Below are positions 1 through 10,300 of a DNA stretch of 64,000 nt, piece after piece. This DNA is from Exilibacterium tricleocarpae (GTDB taxonomy: Bacteria; Pseudomonadota; Gammaproteobacteria; Pseudomonadales; Cellvibrionaceae). Under the pieces are notes generated by a model. That model did not search any database. It worked only from the letters and a program-made list of their open reading frames with translations, and was not told where the DNA came from. The DNA lies in the NCBI RefSeq assembly GCF_007004655.1, contig NZ_ML660087.1, forward strand, positions 545,743-609,742, in the 5' to 3' direction. The position numbers and the translations under genes were made by a program. How positions within the stretch are numbered: the first letter of the stretch is position 1; each line of letters opens with the position of its first letter.

Positions 1-687
1 GATGTCGACATTGGGGAGGGAACCAAGGTTCACTCCCATGTTGTGATCAAAGGGCCGACCCGCATTGGCCGGCACAACCAGATATACCAGTTTTCCTCCG
101 TCGGTGAAGACACCCCCGACCTCAAGTACCAGGGCGAGCCCACGCGCCTGGTGATCGGCGACAACAATGTTATCAGAGAGGGCGTTACCATTCACCGCGG
201 CACTGTGCAGGACCGCGGTGAAACGACCATCGGTGACGACAATCTGCTGATGGCCTATGTCCATATCGGCCACGACAGCGTGATCGGCAACCACTGTATC
301 CTGGTCAATAACGCCGCTCTCGCCGGTCACGTCTATATCGATGACTGGGCGATACTCAGCGGCTTTACGTTGGTTCACCAGTTCTGCAAAATCGGCGCCC
401 ATGCCTTTACCGGTATGGGCAGCGCCATCGGCAAGGATGTGCCCGCCTATGTGATCGTCAACGGCAACCCGGCGGCGGCGAAAAGCATCAATGTGGAAGG
501 TCTGCGGCGGCGGGGTTTCAGCAAAACCGACATTGCCGCCATCAACAAAGCCTTCAAGCTGGTGTACCGCCGGGGGCTGACTGTAGAGGAGGCGATAGTG
601 GAGCTGCAGGCATTGGCGCAACAGTGCGCTGCTGTCGAAGCGCTGGTGACCTCCCTGCAATCTTCCTCCCGCGGCATAGTCCGCTGA
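1..687 (+). CDS. lpxA: UDP-N-acetylglucosamine acyltransferase LpxA (5' end outside window)
   Basis: First step of lipid A synthesis in the cytoplasm: transfer of a 3-hydroxyacyl chain from ACP to UDP-GlcNAc. The open frame runs in from base 1 (DVDIGEGTKVHSHV), so the start codon lies upstream of the window; about 30-40 N-terminal residues are missing relative to the usual ~255-260. The visible part shows left-handed beta-helix hexapeptide repeats (IGDNNVI, IGDDNLL, IGNHCIL), the active-site region HIGHDSVIGNHC, the segment HQFCKIGAHAF and the C-terminal helical domain starting near NVEGLRRRGFS. The stop at 685-687 is 20 bp before lpxB, the usual lpxA-lpxB operon order. High confidence. Confidence 0.96.
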   Translation, partial: DVDIGEGTKVHSHVVIKGPTRIGRHNQIYQFSSVGEDTPDLKYQGEPTRLVIGDNNVIREGVTIHRGTVQDRGETTIGDDNLLMAYVHIGHDSVIGNHCILVNNAALAGHVYIDDWAILSGFTLVHQFCKIGAHAFTGMGSAIGKDVPAYVIVNGNPAAAKSINVEGLRRRGFSKTDIAAINKAFKLVYRRGLTVEEAIVELQALAQQCAAVEALVTSLQSSSRGIVR

Positions 688-707
688 CCACCGCCGCAGC
701 ATCCGGT

Positions 708-1856
708 ATGGGGCAATCTCTGCGTATCGGTATGGTTGTCGGCGAGGCCTCCGGCGATATACTCGGCGCCGGCCTGATGAGCGCTATCCGCGATCGTCAT
801 CCCGCGGCGAGCTTCGTCGGCGTCGGCGGGCCGCGAATGCTGGCGCTCGGTTTCGAGTCTCTGTACGCCCAGGATCGCCTGGCGGTCATGGGGTATATCG
901 AACCGCTCAAACGCCTGCCGGAACTGCTGCGTATGCGCGCCGGCTTGAAACGGTATTTCACCGAGCACCGGCCCGATCTGTTTGTCGGCATCGACTCTCC
1001 GGATTTTAATCTGGACCTGGAGCGGGCGTTGCGGGAAGCCGGTATTCCCACCGTGCACTATGTCAGTCCCTCGGTGTGGGCCTGGAAACAAAAACGTATC
1101 GTCAAAATAGCCAGGTCGGTCGATCTGATGCTGACGCTGTTTCCGTTCGAGGCAGACTTCTACCGGCGCCACCAGGTGGCGGTGGAATTTGTCGGCCACC
1201 CACTCGCCGATACCATACCCCTGGCGTGCGACACGCCAGCGGCGCGGCACAAGCTGGGGATAGAGGCCGGTGCCGAGGTCATCGCACTGATGCCCGGCAG
1301 CCGCGGCGGAGAAATCAAATTTCTGGCCCCGGTCTTTTTGCAGACCGCCCGCTGGTGTCTGCAACGCAGACCGAACCTGCGTTTTGTTCTCCCCGCTGCC
1401 AATAGCCAGCGCCGCCAACAATTGGAACTCATGGTGTCGGACTACGGCGATTTGCCACTCACGCTGCTCGATGGTGACTCGCACACGGCGATGGCGGCGG
1501 CCGATGCCGTGCTGATGGCCTCGGGCACCACCACCCTGGAAGCGCTGCTGTTAAAACGGCCGATGGTGGTGGCTTACAAGATGGCGGCGCTATCCTATGC
1601 CATTGTGTCCAGAATGGTGAAGTCCGAGTTTATCTCCCTGCCGAATCTGTTGGCCGGGCAACAGCTGGTGCCGGAGATTTTACAGAGCCAGGCGACGCCG
1701 GAAAACCTCGGCGCGGCGCTGCTGCACTACCTGGAACAGCCGGACGCGGCGACTGCACTGCAAAGCGATTATCTGTCGATACACCGGCAACTGCGTTGCG
1801 ACGCCAGCGCCAGGGCCGCCGCCGCGGTGCTGAACCTGATTGGCAGGGGCGCATGA
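708..1856 (+). CDS. lpxB: Lipid-A-disaccharide synthase LpxB
   Basis: GT19 glycosyltransferase that condenses UDP-2,3-diacylglucosamine with lipid X to form the lipid A disaccharide at the inner face of the inner membrane. The N-terminus [17 protein letters not shown] carries the family's GEASGD motif; further marks are [27 protein letters not shown] and [12 protein letters not shown] start at ATG 708, giving 382 residues, the typical length. The frame is open further upstream to 624, but that stretch lies inside lpxA and looks unlike LpxB. The stop overlaps the rnhB start (ATGA at 1853-1856), which suggests translational coupling. Confidence 0.96.
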   Translation: MGQSLRIGMVVGEASGDILGAGLMSAIRDRHPAASFVGVGGPRMLALGFESLYAQDRLAVMGYIEPLKRLPELLRMRAGLKRYFTEHRPDLFVGIDSPDFNLDLERALREAGIPTVHYVSPSVWAWKQKRIVKIARSVDLMLTLFPFEADFYRRHQVAVEFVGHPLADTIPLACDTPAARHKLGIEAGAEVIALMPGSRGGEIKFLAPVFLQTARWCLQRRPNLRFVLPAANSQRRQQLELMVSDYGDLPLTLLDGDSHTAMAAADAVLMASGTTTLEALLLKRPMVVAYKMAALSYAIVSRMVKSEFISLPNLLAGQQLVPEILQSQATPENLGAALLHYLEQPDAATALQSDYLSIHRQLRCDASARAAAAVLNLIGRGA

Positions 1857-2473
1857 AAGGGCGCCTGATGCAGCCGTTTGTCAGTGGGTATCGCGGCGTG
1901 TTGGGTGCCGGTGTCGATGAGGTCGGCCGCGGTCCGCTGGCGGGTGATGTGGTGACCGCCGCGGTGATACTCGACCCGCAGCAACCCATTGCCGGACTTG
2001 ACGATTCGAAAAAACTGACGGAAAAAAGTCGCGCTGCGCTGTTTGAAGAGATCCAGTCAAAGGCGAAAAGCTGGTATATCGCGCGCGCCAGTATCGCCGA
2101 GATCGATCGGCTCAACATTTTACAGGCGAGCCTGCTGGCGATGCGGCGCGCAGTGGAGGGATTGCCGATACAACCGGAGCATGTGTGGGTGGACGGCAAT
2201 AAAATTCCCCGCTGGGATTACCCGGCAGAGGCGGTCGTCAAAGGCGATAGCCGGGTAGCGGCCATCAGTGCCGCCTCGATTCTGGCCAAGGTAACCCGCG
2301 ACCGCGAAATGATCGCCTACGACAAAAAATATCCGGGTTACGGTTTTGCCGGCCACAAGGGTTATCCGACCAAAGCCCACATGGAGGCGCTGGAGCGCCT
2401 CGGTGTGTCACCGATTCACCGGACGTCTTACGGTCCGGTGCGGGCGAAACTGGCGCAACAACGCCTGTTTTGA
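1853..2473 (+). CDS. rnhB: Ribonuclease HII
   Basis: Endonuclease that cleaves the RNA strand of RNA/DNA hybrids and single ribonucleotides in DNA. All family motifs are present: [12 protein letters not shown] with the first catalytic Asp and Glu, [28 protein letters not shown] and DREM. The ATG at 1853 overlaps the lpxB stop codon and gives 206 residues; ATG 1868 (MQPFVSGY) is an alternative with a better match to the family N-terminus. lpxA-lpxB-rnhB is a common gammaproteobacterial order (often followed by dnaE). Here the block ends after rnhB, facing a porin gene on the other strand. Confidence 0.95.
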   Translation: MKGRLMQPFVSGYRGVLGAGVDEVGRGPLAGDVVTAAVILDPQQPIAGLDDSKKLTEKSRAALFEEIQSKAKSWYIARASIAEIDRLNILQASLLAMRRAVEGLPIQPEHVWVDGNKIPRWDYPAEAVVKGDSRVAAISAASILAKVTRDREMIAYDKKYPGYGFAGHKGYPTKAHMEALERLGVSPIHRTSYGPVRAKLAQQRLF

Positions 2474-2481
2474 AGTGCCGC

Positions 2482-2546
2482 GGCGTCTTTGATGCAGGGC
2501 GCTTTATCAAAAGGCGTTGTTTGATCAAAAGACGTAGTTTAAAAAT
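2482..2546. repeat. Degenerate 15-18 bp tandem repeat, 4 units
   Basis: The 74-bp space between the convergent rnhB and porin stop codons consists almost wholly of diverged units beginning GGCGT/GGCGC/GACGT and ending in A-rich tracts (starts at 2482, 2498, 2513 and 2531; for example GGCGTTGTTTGATCAAAA). No clear rho-independent hairpin is seen. It belongs to the short leader-type repeats found repeatedly in this window. Confidence 0.6.
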
Positions 2547-2547
2547 C

Positions 2548-3711
2548 TCAGAACGTCAGTTTGGCCGAGAGCTGCAACCTGTTCATGTCGCCGTCGGCAC
2601 CCGACTCCAGATCGCGGCTGGCGTAACTCAGTTCTGCGCCGACACTCAGGCGCGGCGTGGGGCTGTAAATAAGATTCAGCCTGGTGCTTTGCGTTGATTC
2701 GGAAACGCCGGTGCCGGTCAAGTCAGTATCGTTGTCGATATCGATGGCGGAGTAGATAAACGAGCTGCGCCATTGCGAGTTCCAGAAATGCCGGTAGGCG
2801 ATGGCGTATCCGGTCGAGTCGATAGCTTCGAGATCACCGCCGGCGTCCAGCACCGCGCCATTGGCGAGGTTGAGGCCGATATAGCGCCCCAGGCCGCGGC
2901 CGCTGTTGAGGACAAAACGAATATCGTCGCTGGTAAACTGATAGCGGCCGGAGATACTGAGGCCAAAGCTTACTTCAGTATCGTCGATGCCGTTGCCGTC
3001 GTCGTAGCTGAGTTGGCGCAGCAGTGCCGCGGTGACCAGCGACAGCTTGCCGTGCTTGTAATTGTAGCGAACCACGGCATCGGGGGCGAGGTTGTCGTCG
3101 GTGACAATACGCCCACCGCCGCCGAATGGTGTGACAGTGGTTTCCGGATTTTCCAGGGCGAACTGCCAGGGGCCGGCGGAATAACGCACTTGTGCCTGGC
3201 GCACGAAAATGGTGGCATCGGCGTTACCGATAAAGTCGAGGCTGTCGGGCAGCGCGCCCACATTCATAAACGTAGTCCAGGTTTGCCCCAGCAACCAGTT
3301 GTTGTACTTCAGGTAAGCGTGACGCATGCGCGGCTCGTAGGAATTGGAGACTCGCTCATTGCCGTCGGGCGTTACCAGGAAATCGAATTCGAAGTAAGTT
3401 TCTACCGTATCCTCATCCAACTGGGTCGAGGTGCCGAAGCTGATACGGCTCTGGCGGGCATGGAAGTCGGTGACGGCAGAACTACTTTCGCCGCCCACCG
3501 GTATCAGCGGGGGTAAATAAAAGTCTCGCCCCAGATTGCCGGCACTGAGTTCGCCGTCGCTGTAGTTCGACACCAGTGCGTCAAACTTGACGTAGCCTTT
3601 CATGGTCACTTTGGTGCCGTTGATTTCGGTCAGGGTTGCCGCCTGGGAGGGAGTCCAGCACAGCCCGGCGATCAGCAGTGTCGCCAATGTATTTTTATAG
3701 CCTTTTTGCAT
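2548..3711 (-). CDS. DcaP-like outer-membrane porin
   Basis: About 387 residues with a Sec signal peptide (MQKGYKNTLATLLIAGLCWTP, cleavage near SQA-ATL), followed by beta-rich sequence typical of DcaP-type trimeric porins: VTMKGYVKFDALVSNYS, RQSRISFGTS, HAYLKYNNWLLGQTWTTF and FVRQAQVRYS. The C-terminus ends in Phe (LQLSAKLTF), the outer-membrane beta-barrel signature. DcaP porins take up dicarboxylates and other small anions; the substrate here is unknown. The start is the ATG at 3711, preceded by GGAG with an 8-nt spacing; the frame is open 6 codons further. It lies divergent from acs, so their leaders share the 3712-3967 region. Confidence 0.85.
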   Translation of the reverse strand: MQKGYKNTLATLLIAGLCWTPSQAATLTEINGTKVTMKGYVKFDALVSNYSDGELSAGNLGRDFYLPPLIPVGGESSSAVTDFHARQSRISFGTSTQLDEDTVETYFEFDFLVTPDGNERVSNSYEPRMRHAYLKYNNWLLGQTWTTFMNVGALPDSLDFIGNADATIFVRQAQVRYSAGPWQFALENPETTVTPFGGGGRIVTDDNLAPDAVVRYNYKHGKLSLVTAALLRQLSYDDGNGIDDTEVSFGLSISGRYQFTSDDIRFVLNSGRGLGRYIGLNLANGAVLDAGGDLEAIDSTGYAIAYRHFWNSQWRSSFIYSAIDIDNDTDLTGTGVSESTQSTRLNLIYSPTPRLSVGAELSYASRDLESGADGDMNRLQLSAKLTF

Positions 3712-3818
3712 TGTTATGTCTCCAGCCAATTCATCGCATTCACTTGAGTCTAGTTACTCTTTACCCATCTCGCCTATTTTTGAGTTTAATTGATCCGTGC
3801 CGCCTGGGTATTAGCAGT

Positions 3819-3844
3819 TAGTCGAATATCGACTATCGTCTAAG
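3819..3844. promoter_or_regulatory. Candidate CrbR operator upstream of acs
   Basis: TAGTCGA-ATA-TCGACTA (3819-3835) is a perfect 7-bp inverted repeat. Overlapping it on the minus strand, 3844-3831 reads CTTAGACGATAGTC, which matches two tandem motifs in front of the symporter operon (TTTAGACTATAGTC at 10907 and TTTAGACCAAAGTC at 10925). In Vibrio and Pseudomonas relatives the CrbS/CrbR pair activates acs and actP. Assigning this motif to CrbR is inference from the shared position and the neighbouring genes. Distance to the acs ATG is about 125 bp. Confidence 0.5.
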
Positions 3845-3855
3845 GCGCGGGCGTT

Positions 3856-3909
3856 GCGACCTATGTCTGAATGGCGACCAGTGTCTGAGTTGCGACCAAT
3901 GTCTAATTT
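3856..3909. repeat. 18-bp tandem repeat (3 units) in the acs leader
   Basis: Three units start at 3856, 3874 and 3892 (GCGACCTATGTCTGAATG, GCGACCAGTGTCTGAGTT, GCGACCAATGTCTAATTT). Each contains an ATG or GTG in the acs frame, but none has a ribosome-binding site. They lie between the candidate operator and the acs start. Confidence 0.75.
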
Positions 3910-3967
3910 GTTTTCCGGTGCCTGGGTCCACAATAGCAGTAGTGCAATCGGCAGTAAGGAGTGGAAG

Positions 3968-5974
3968 ATGGCAGAGGCAAGTCAAGGCGGTAAAACGGGG
4001 CAGTCCTTGTCGGGGCAAGTGGCCACTACATCGGGCCAGGCAGCCGTCGCGGCGCTGCCGGCGGTCGATAGTCCACAGGACTATGAGCGCCTGTACCGGC
4101 ATTCGACCTGTGAGGGCGAGGCTTTTTGGGCCGAGCAGGCCCGTTGTATTGATTGGTTGCGGCCGTTTGAGCAGGTAAAGAATGTTTCCTACGCCACTGA
4201 GGATTTGCATATCCGCTGGTATGAGGATGGCTTGCTGAATGTGTGCGTCAATTGTGTCGACCGCCACCTGGCAACGCGGCGCGATAAAACGGCGATCCTC
4301 TGGCAGGGCGATGCGCCGGCGGATACCAGATCCATCAGTTACGGCGAACTGCATACACAGGTCTGTCGCCTGGCTAACGGTTTGCAGGCGCAGGGTATCG
4401 ACAGCGGCGATCGGGTGGTGATCTATATGCCGATGGTGCCCGAGGCGGTGTTCGCCATGCTCGCCTGTGCCCGCATCGGTGCGGTGCACTCGGTGGTCTT
4501 CGGTGGCTTCTCTGCCAACGCGCTGGCTGATCGCATCATCGATTGCGGTGCGAAGATGGTCATCACCGCCGACGCCGGTGTGCGCGGTGGCAAATCCATT
4601 CCACTGAAGGCCAATGTCGATGCCGCCCTGGCCAGGGCGGGCACCGAGTGTGTCGACGCCGTGCTGGTGCTCGAGCGCAGCGGCGCGGATATCGCCTGGC
4701 AGGCCGGTCGTGATATCTGGTATCACGAGTTGGTGGCACGGCAGGCGGATCGGCACAGTGCGGCCGGTGTCGGTGCCGAACACCCGTTGTTTGTGCTCTA
4801 TACTTCCGGTTCCACCGGCAAACCCAAAGGTTTACAGCATTGCAGCGGTGGCTACCTGGTTTACGCCGCGGCTACTTTTCGCTACGTGTTTGATTATCGC
4901 GAAGACGATGTCTACTGGTGCACAGCGGATATCGGCTGGATTACCGGGCACAGCTATGTGGTCTACGGCCCACTGGCCAATGGTGCGACTACGGTGATGT
5001 TCGAGGGTGTGCCCAACTATCCGGACCTGGGTCGCTTCGGTCAAATTATCGATCGGTATCGGGTAAGCCTGTTCTATACCGCGCCCACCGCGGTGCGCAC
5101 GCTGATGTCCGATGCCGACGCTGCCTTGGCCGGCAGTGGGCGCGACAGCCTGCGGCTGCTGGCCTGTGCCGGCGAGCCTATCAATCCGGGGGTCTGGCGC
5201 TGGTACAGCGACGCGTTCGGCAACGGCCGCTGCCCGGTGATCGACACCTGGTGGCAGACGGAGACCGGTGGTGTCATGATCGCACCCCTGCCAAAGGCGA
5301 CAGCGCTCAAGCCGGGTTCGGCGACCCGGCCCTTTTTCGGTATCGAGCCGCAACTGGTCGATGCCAACAGCGATATTCTCACCGGCGCGGCGGATGGACA
5401 CCTGGTGATTCTCGACGCCTGGCCGGGCCAGGCGCGCACGATCTGGGGCGATCACCAGCGCTTTATCGACACCTATTTTTCGACGCATCCGGGTATGTAC
5501 TTTACCGGCGACGGCGCCCGGCGCGACGCCGACGGTGACTATTGGATTACCGGGCGTGTCGACGATGTGTTGAACGTTTCGGGTCACCGGTTGGGCACGG
5601 CGGAAATTGAGAGCGCCACCGTCTCGCACCCGGCCGTGGCCGAGGCGGCGGTGGTGGGTTTTCCCCATCCGATAAAAGGTGAAGCGATCTATATTTACGC
5701 CACGCCTGTTGCCGGCATCGAAGCGAACACCGAGTTGACCGCCGAGCTGTGTGCCTGGGTGCGCAAAGAGCTTGGTCCGGTGGCCACACCGGATCGGGTG
5801 CAGTGGACACCGGGGCTGCCGAAAACCCGTTCCGGCAAGATTATGCGGCGTATTCTGCGCAAGATTGCCGCCGACGATTTTGCCAGCCTCGGCGATACCT
5901 CGACGCTGGCCGAGCCCGGGGTGGTGGAGGAGCTGATTGCGGGGCGGCTCAATCGTGCGGCGGCTGGTAACTGA
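3968..5974 (+). CDS. acs: Acetyl-CoA synthetase (AMP-forming)
   Basis: Cytoplasmic enzyme making acetyl-CoA from acetate, CoA and ATP through acetyl-AMP. Motifs of the acyl-adenylate superfamily are clear: the P-loop-like [50 protein letters not shown] and the C-terminal [11 protein letters not shown] with the lysine that is acetylated for control in Acs proteins. I start at ATG 3968, preceded by AAGGAG, giving 668 residues (the family is ~650); the frame is open to 3854 through the 18-bp repeats. It lies near crbR/crbS and the acetate-type symporter, so expression through CrbSR is expected. The residues before [11 protein letters not shown] look like a variable extension. Confidence 0.96.
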   Translation: MAEASQGGKTGQSLSGQVATTSGQAAVAALPAVDSPQDYERLYRHSTCEGEAFWAEQARCIDWLRPFEQVKNVSYATEDLHIRWYEDGLLNVCVNCVDRHLATRRDKTAILWQGDAPADTRSISYGELHTQVCRLANGLQAQGIDSGDRVVIYMPMVPEAVFAMLACARIGAVHSVVFGGFSANALADRIIDCGAKMVITADAGVRGGKSIPLKANVDAALARAGTECVDAVLVLERSGADIAWQAGRDIWYHELVARQADRHSAAGVGAEHPLFVLYTSGSTGKPKGLQHCSGGYLVYAAATFRYVFDYREDDVYWCTADIGWITGHSYVVYGPLANGATTVMFEGVPNYPDLGRFGQIIDRYRVSLFYTAPTAVRTLMSDADAALAGSGRDSLRLLACAGEPINPGVWRWYSDAFGNGRCPVIDTWWQTETGGVMIAPLPKATALKPGSATRPFFGIEPQLVDANSDILTGAADGHLVILDAWPGQARTIWGDHQRFIDTYFSTHPGMYFTGDGARRDADGDYWITGRVDDVLNVSGHRLGTAEIESATVSHPAVAEAAVVGFPHPIKGEAIYIYATPVAGIEANTELTAELCAWVRKELGPVATPDRVQWTPGLPKTRSGKIMRRILRKIAADDFASLGDTSTLAEPGVVEELIAGRLNRAAAGN

Positions 5975-6064
5975 CGGTTTTGCGGCGGGGCGTTTTTTGA
6001 AGGCTGTTTTTAGGCGTTGTTCTGAATGGCTCCCACTTTTTGGTGGTGGTGTTTAAGGGAAAAC

Positions 6065-6200
6065 GTGCCAATTAACGGTCTGCCTCTGGGTGACGCTTTC
6101 AGAAACACGCCGTGAACCCATCCCTGGGGGCTTCCCGACAGCATCCCTGCTGTCGAGAGTTTCTGAAAGCGTCACCCAGAGACAGACCTCCCTTCGATAT
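6065..6200 (-). repeat. Palindromic element copy A (52-nt core)
   Basis: Arms 6077-6106 and 6159-6188 are inverted copies, 29 of 30 matching. The 52-nt core (6107-6158) starts ACGCCGTGAACCC, then holds hairpin CCCA-TCCC-TGGG and hairpin CGACAGCA-TCCC-TGCTGTCG. Outside the arms are the family ends: GTGCCAATTAAC on the left and, on the right, TCCCTTCGATAT, the complement of the ATATCGGAGG-like end. The strand given is arbitrary, defined so that copies with the GGTAGG-type end on the left are plus. Confidence 0.9.
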
Positions 6201-6225
6201 TCTTAACTATTACGGACACTATTTG

Positions 6226-6384
6226 TACTACGGTGGTAGGTCCTAACCCGGTGTAGGGGTTCGAGACTCTCGACAGCAGGGATGCTGTCGTGACCAACAG
6301 TAGGCGCTTTAGGCGAGTTTACAGGGATGTACTTGCAACGTGTCTCGAACCCCTACACCGGGTTAGGACCGAATCGATTGGCAC
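6226..6384 (+). repeat. Palindromic element copy B (74-nt core)
   Basis: Arms 6239-6267 and 6342-6370 are a perfect 29-bp inverted repeat. The 74-nt core (6268-6341) contains CGACAGCA-GGGA-TGCTGTCG, a middle module AGTAGGCGCTTTAGGCG and hairpin TACA-GGGA-TGTA. Left end TACTACGGTGGTAGG, right end CGATTGGCAC. It faces copy A head to head with a ~25-bp spacer between their left-type ends. Confidence 0.9.
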
Positions 6385-6666
6385 CGACCCGCTCAAGCAC
6401 TACCACCAAAAAGTGGGAGCCTGTGCCCGCCTGAGGTCAAAATGCAAGCACTCTGACCCCTTGGAACGACCCCTTGGAACGTCGCCCAGAGGCAGACCGC
6501 GCAAGTGGCGCGACTTCGCCCAGGTCGGTTCCATTAAGGCCTGGCCCGCCGCCTCGGCTATATTCGAACTGACAGTCGTCATCGGCCTGAAATTGGGTTA
6601 TGGTTCTCCCCCTAGACCCTTACTTGCACCGACACGGCTGTGTTTCCAGGGACAATCGGAGTAGCT

Positions 6667-7308
6667 ATGTTGCATTTTCATATCGCCGACGATCACCCGC
6701 TGTTTCGCAGCGCTTTGTTGGATGTGATCAATCAGCATTTTGTCGATGCCGACATCACCGAGTCTTCCGATCTGGACACCACCCTGGCCGCGCTCGAGCA
6801 GCTGGCGGATATCGATCTGCTACTGCTCGATATCAATATGCCCGGCAGCCAGGACCTGTTCGGATTGGTCAGTGTGCGGGAGAAGTTTCCCAGCGTGCCG
6901 GTGGCGATGGTCTCGGCCAGTGAAGACCCGGATACCATCAGCAAGGCCATAGGCCATGGTGCCAGCGCCTATATTCCCAAGTCGGTTTCGCCGCGGGACA
7001 TCTACCAGGCGCTCAACGCCGTGCTCGCCGGGGATAAGTGGGTGCCGGCGGCAGTGCGCCAGCAGCTTAAACCGGTGGGTGCAGAGGAAAAAAACCTGGC
7101 CGCTAAAATAGCGGCGCTGACACCGCAGCAATACAAGGTGCTGTGTTATTTGCGCGAGGGTCTGCTCAACAAACAGATCGGTTATGAACTGGGTGTCACC
7201 GAGGCGACGGTGAAAGCGCATATCACCGCGATTTTTCGCAAACTCGGTGTCAGCAACCGCACCCAGGCGGTGATTGTACTGGCGAAGATGTCGCTGGAAG
7301 AGCCCTAG
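6667..7308 (+). CDS. crbR: LuxR-family response regulator CrbR
   Basis: 213 residues. An N-terminal receiver domain has the acidic pocket in HIADDHPLF, the phosphoacceptor Asp in LLLLDINMPG and the conserved Lys in AYIPKSVSP. It is followed by a LuxR/NarL helix-turn-helix (about 145-205: LTPQQYKVLCYL, NKQIGYELGVTEATVKAH). I start at ATG 6667 with GGAG six bases upstream. Together with the convergent SSS-type hybrid kinase and the flanking acs and symporter genes, this matches the CrbS/CrbR acetate-switch pair (called MxtR/ErdR in pseudomonads). Expected role: transcriptional activation of acs and the symporter operon when acetate is scavenged. Confidence 0.88.
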   Translation: MLHFHIADDHPLFRSALLDVINQHFVDADITESSDLDTTLAALEQLADIDLLLLDINMPGSQDLFGLVSVREKFPSVPVAMVSASEDPDTISKAIGHGASAYIPKSVSPRDIYQALNAVLAGDKWVPAAVRQQLKPVGAEEKNLAAKIAALTPQQYKVLCYLREGLLNKQIGYELGVTEATVKAHITAIFRKLGVSNRTQAVIVLAKMSLEEP

Positions 7309-7374
7309 CCCGAATACTGCCGACGTGTCGGACCCATCGGCACACGCCGTCTGCACTTCACCATTGCGTCTAAA

Positions 7375-10300
7375 CTAAACTGTCTGCAAACGTTTTTTAA
7401 ACTGCGCCAACAGCGCCCGCAACTTGCCGGGCCTGACCGGTTTGCGCAGGAACTGGTAGCCCTGGGCTGCCGCCAGTCTGGGCAAGTCCACCTCTCCCGC
7501 CGCCGAGACGATGCATACCTCCACCGGGGTCGACCACTGCCGGCACAGTTCTGTCGCCAACTGGATGCCGTTGTAGTTTTCATCGTTGAGATGGTAGTCC
7601 ATCAGCATCACATCCGGGGCTGGCAGCGCGCCGGCCGCGCGCGCCTGTTGCGTGGTCTGCGCAGTGGTGACCCGGCACTGCCAGCGCTCGAGCAGGTGTT
7701 GGGTGGCATCGAGGTTCTGCGCCTCGTCGTCGACATAGAGCACGGTCAGGTCGCCGAGGTCCTCTTCGGGCGCGAGGGTGTCGGGTTCGCTGTGCCCGGT
7801 GTCGGCCCGGGTCACCGGCACCAGCAGTGTAAAACAACTGCCTTTACCGAGTTCGGACTGCAGTCTGATGGGCGTGCCCAGCAGACTGCCGAAGCGGGCC
7901 GCAACCGCCAGCCCCAGGCCGGCACCGGTCTGGTGGCGCTGGGCGTCGGCCCGGTAGAAGTCGTTGAATATCTGTTTTTGATCGGCCTCGGAGATGCCGG
8001 GTCCGGTGTCGATAACCTGGATTTCGACACTGTCGCCACGGCGCCGGCAGCCGACGAGAATACGTCCGGTCTGGGTGTATTTGACGGCATTGGAAAGAAA
8101 ATTTTGCAGGATGCGACGCAGGTAGTGGCGGTCGGTTTTCACCAGCACCGAGCAGGGGCGATAGCGCAGCGCCACGGCGCCGCCGGTGAGCAGGCGAAAC
8201 TCATCGACCAGGGGTTGTAGGATCTCATTGAGGGAAAAACGGTGGGTTTCCGGCGCCAGCGCGCCGGTGTCCAGTTTGGCGATTTCCATAAGGCTGGAGA
8301 TAATTGACTCCGCCGACTGGATTGCCGTTTGCAGGCGCTGGGTGGTGGTGGCATCGGCGCCTTCGTTATCCGCCTTTTCCAGCAGGGCGCTGGCATAGAG
8401 ATTGGCGGCGTTGAGCGGTTGCAGAATATCGTGGCTGGCCAGGGCCAGAAATTTGGTTTTACTGGCATTGGCCTGCTCCGCCTCCGATTTGGCCTGCAAC
8501 ATCTCCTGCTCGAGCCGCTCGCGCCGGCGAATTTCCGCGCGCAGGTCTTTGTTGATTTGCTCGATGGTTTCGGTGCGCTCCCTGACCCGGTCCTCGAGAT
8601 CGGTGTTGGTCTGTTCGAGCGCTTTCTGGGTGGAGATGAAATCGGTAATATCGTCGTAGGTGGTGACATAGCCGCCGTTTGGCAGCGGCAGCCCCTTTAT
8701 TTCAATGACGGTGCCGCTGTGGTCGCGCACCACCCGATAGGGTTTGCCCGACTGCAGATGCGTCAGGCGACGTTTGACGTGTTCGTCCTCCGAACCGGGG
8801 CCGAGCATACCGCGCCGGGCATTAAAGCGCACCAGGTCGGCCACCGGACGGCCGACGTTGAGCATACCTTGCGGGTAGTTGAACATATCCTCATAGCGGC
8901 GATTCCAGGCGACCATCTGCAAGTCGGAATTGACGATACTGATGGCCGAGGAGATATTTTCAAACGACGCGAACAGTATGTCCTGGTTGAAACGCAGCGC
9001 CCGGGTGGTTTCCTCAAAGATGTTGACCACATCCTCCACCGCCAGGTTTTCACCGGTGCGCAGACTGTTGACCATGGCTTTGGCGGAGGCCACGCCGACC
9101 ACGCCGGAGAGGGTCTGCTCGGCCTGGTCCACCAATTGGTTGCTGAGACTGTTGTCGCCGCTGTGGTGGCGCGCGAGAAAATCCGCGGTATGGCCGGCGC
9201 CGAGAAATTGTTCCAACAGCGCTTTCAGATCATCCAGGGCGATATCCGCATACTTGGGCTGCGCCGTTTTTGGCGCCGGGTCGAGATAGCAAAATGCCCT
9301 TGCCTGAATTCTGTCGGCGAGCGTGGTGGCGCCGCGGCGGGAGAAGAACACGAAGGCCGCCAGGTTTGCGCTCAGGCTGATGACCACGCCGCGGGTATAG
9401 GCATCGCTGAACGTCAGGTTGAATAAACTCTCCGGCCGCAGCCACGACAGGTTAAACAACCCTCCGGTGAGTAGCGCGTGGTCGATCAGACCCGCTCTGG
9501 CCAGCAGCGGTAACATCAGTGTGTAGAACCAAAACCCGAGCCCGCAGGCAAGGCCGGCGTAAACGCCGCGGGAGTTACCGGTTTTCCAGTACATACCCAG
9601 GACGATGGCCGGCGCCAACTGTACTGCCAGGGCGAAGGCGATCAGGCCGATACTGGTGAGGGCGACATTTTCCGCCAGCGCCACCTGGTACAGGTAGGCC
9701 AGGCCCACCACCACCAGGACGGTTGCGCGACGCGTGAAAATCAATGCGCCGGAGTAGTCCCGCAGCGGACCGCGCCCGGCATTGCTGCGCATCAGCAGCG
9801 GCAGTATGACATCGTTGCTGAGCATCTGGCTGAGGGTGATGGTGGCGACGATAATCATCGCCGTGGCAGCCGAGAAGCCGCCGATAAACGCCAGCAGCGA
9901 CAAGCCGCCGGCGTTCTCCAGCAACGGCATGGCCAGGACATAGGTGTCGCCGCTGACCGCGCGGCCGGCAAACAAAACGTTGCCCGCCGCCGCGATAACG
10001 ACAATGCAGGCCGTGATGGCGAGCAGGTAGCCGCTGAAGACCCAGCGGGAGTAGTGCAGGTGGCGTTCGGAAAGCTGCTCTACAAAGGTGACGTGAAACA
10101 TGCGCGGCAGGCAGAAAATGGTGCAGGCCGCCACCAGCGTTTCCACTACGGCCCGCAGGCTCAGGGAAAACGCCCAGACAGACCCGCTGTCACCATTCAA
10201 CGGCGCCGGCCGCTGCGGCGGTGCGAACTGACTCAGCAACCCCACGGCAAACACCGCCAGGATAACCAGGGCGATCAGCTTGACCAGCGATTCGAAGGCA

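Larger units (their letters stand above)
6028..6421. repeat. Outer 24-bp inverted repeat enclosing the element pair A/B
   Basis: Bases 6028-6051 and 6398-6421 are inverted copies (23 of 24 match; inner sequence CCCACTTTTTGGTGGT on the plus strand). They bracket both palindromic elements A and B, 394 bp in total, between acs and crbR. Either the pair inserted into an older hairpin, possibly the acs terminator, or these arms belong to a larger composite unit. Confidence 0.8.

Noticed and set aside
6290-6664. Open frame of 124 codons before crbR
   Set aside because: Its first third lies inside palindromic element B and the outer inverted repeat, it is Arg/Pro-rich, and it overlaps the crbR ribosome-binding site.
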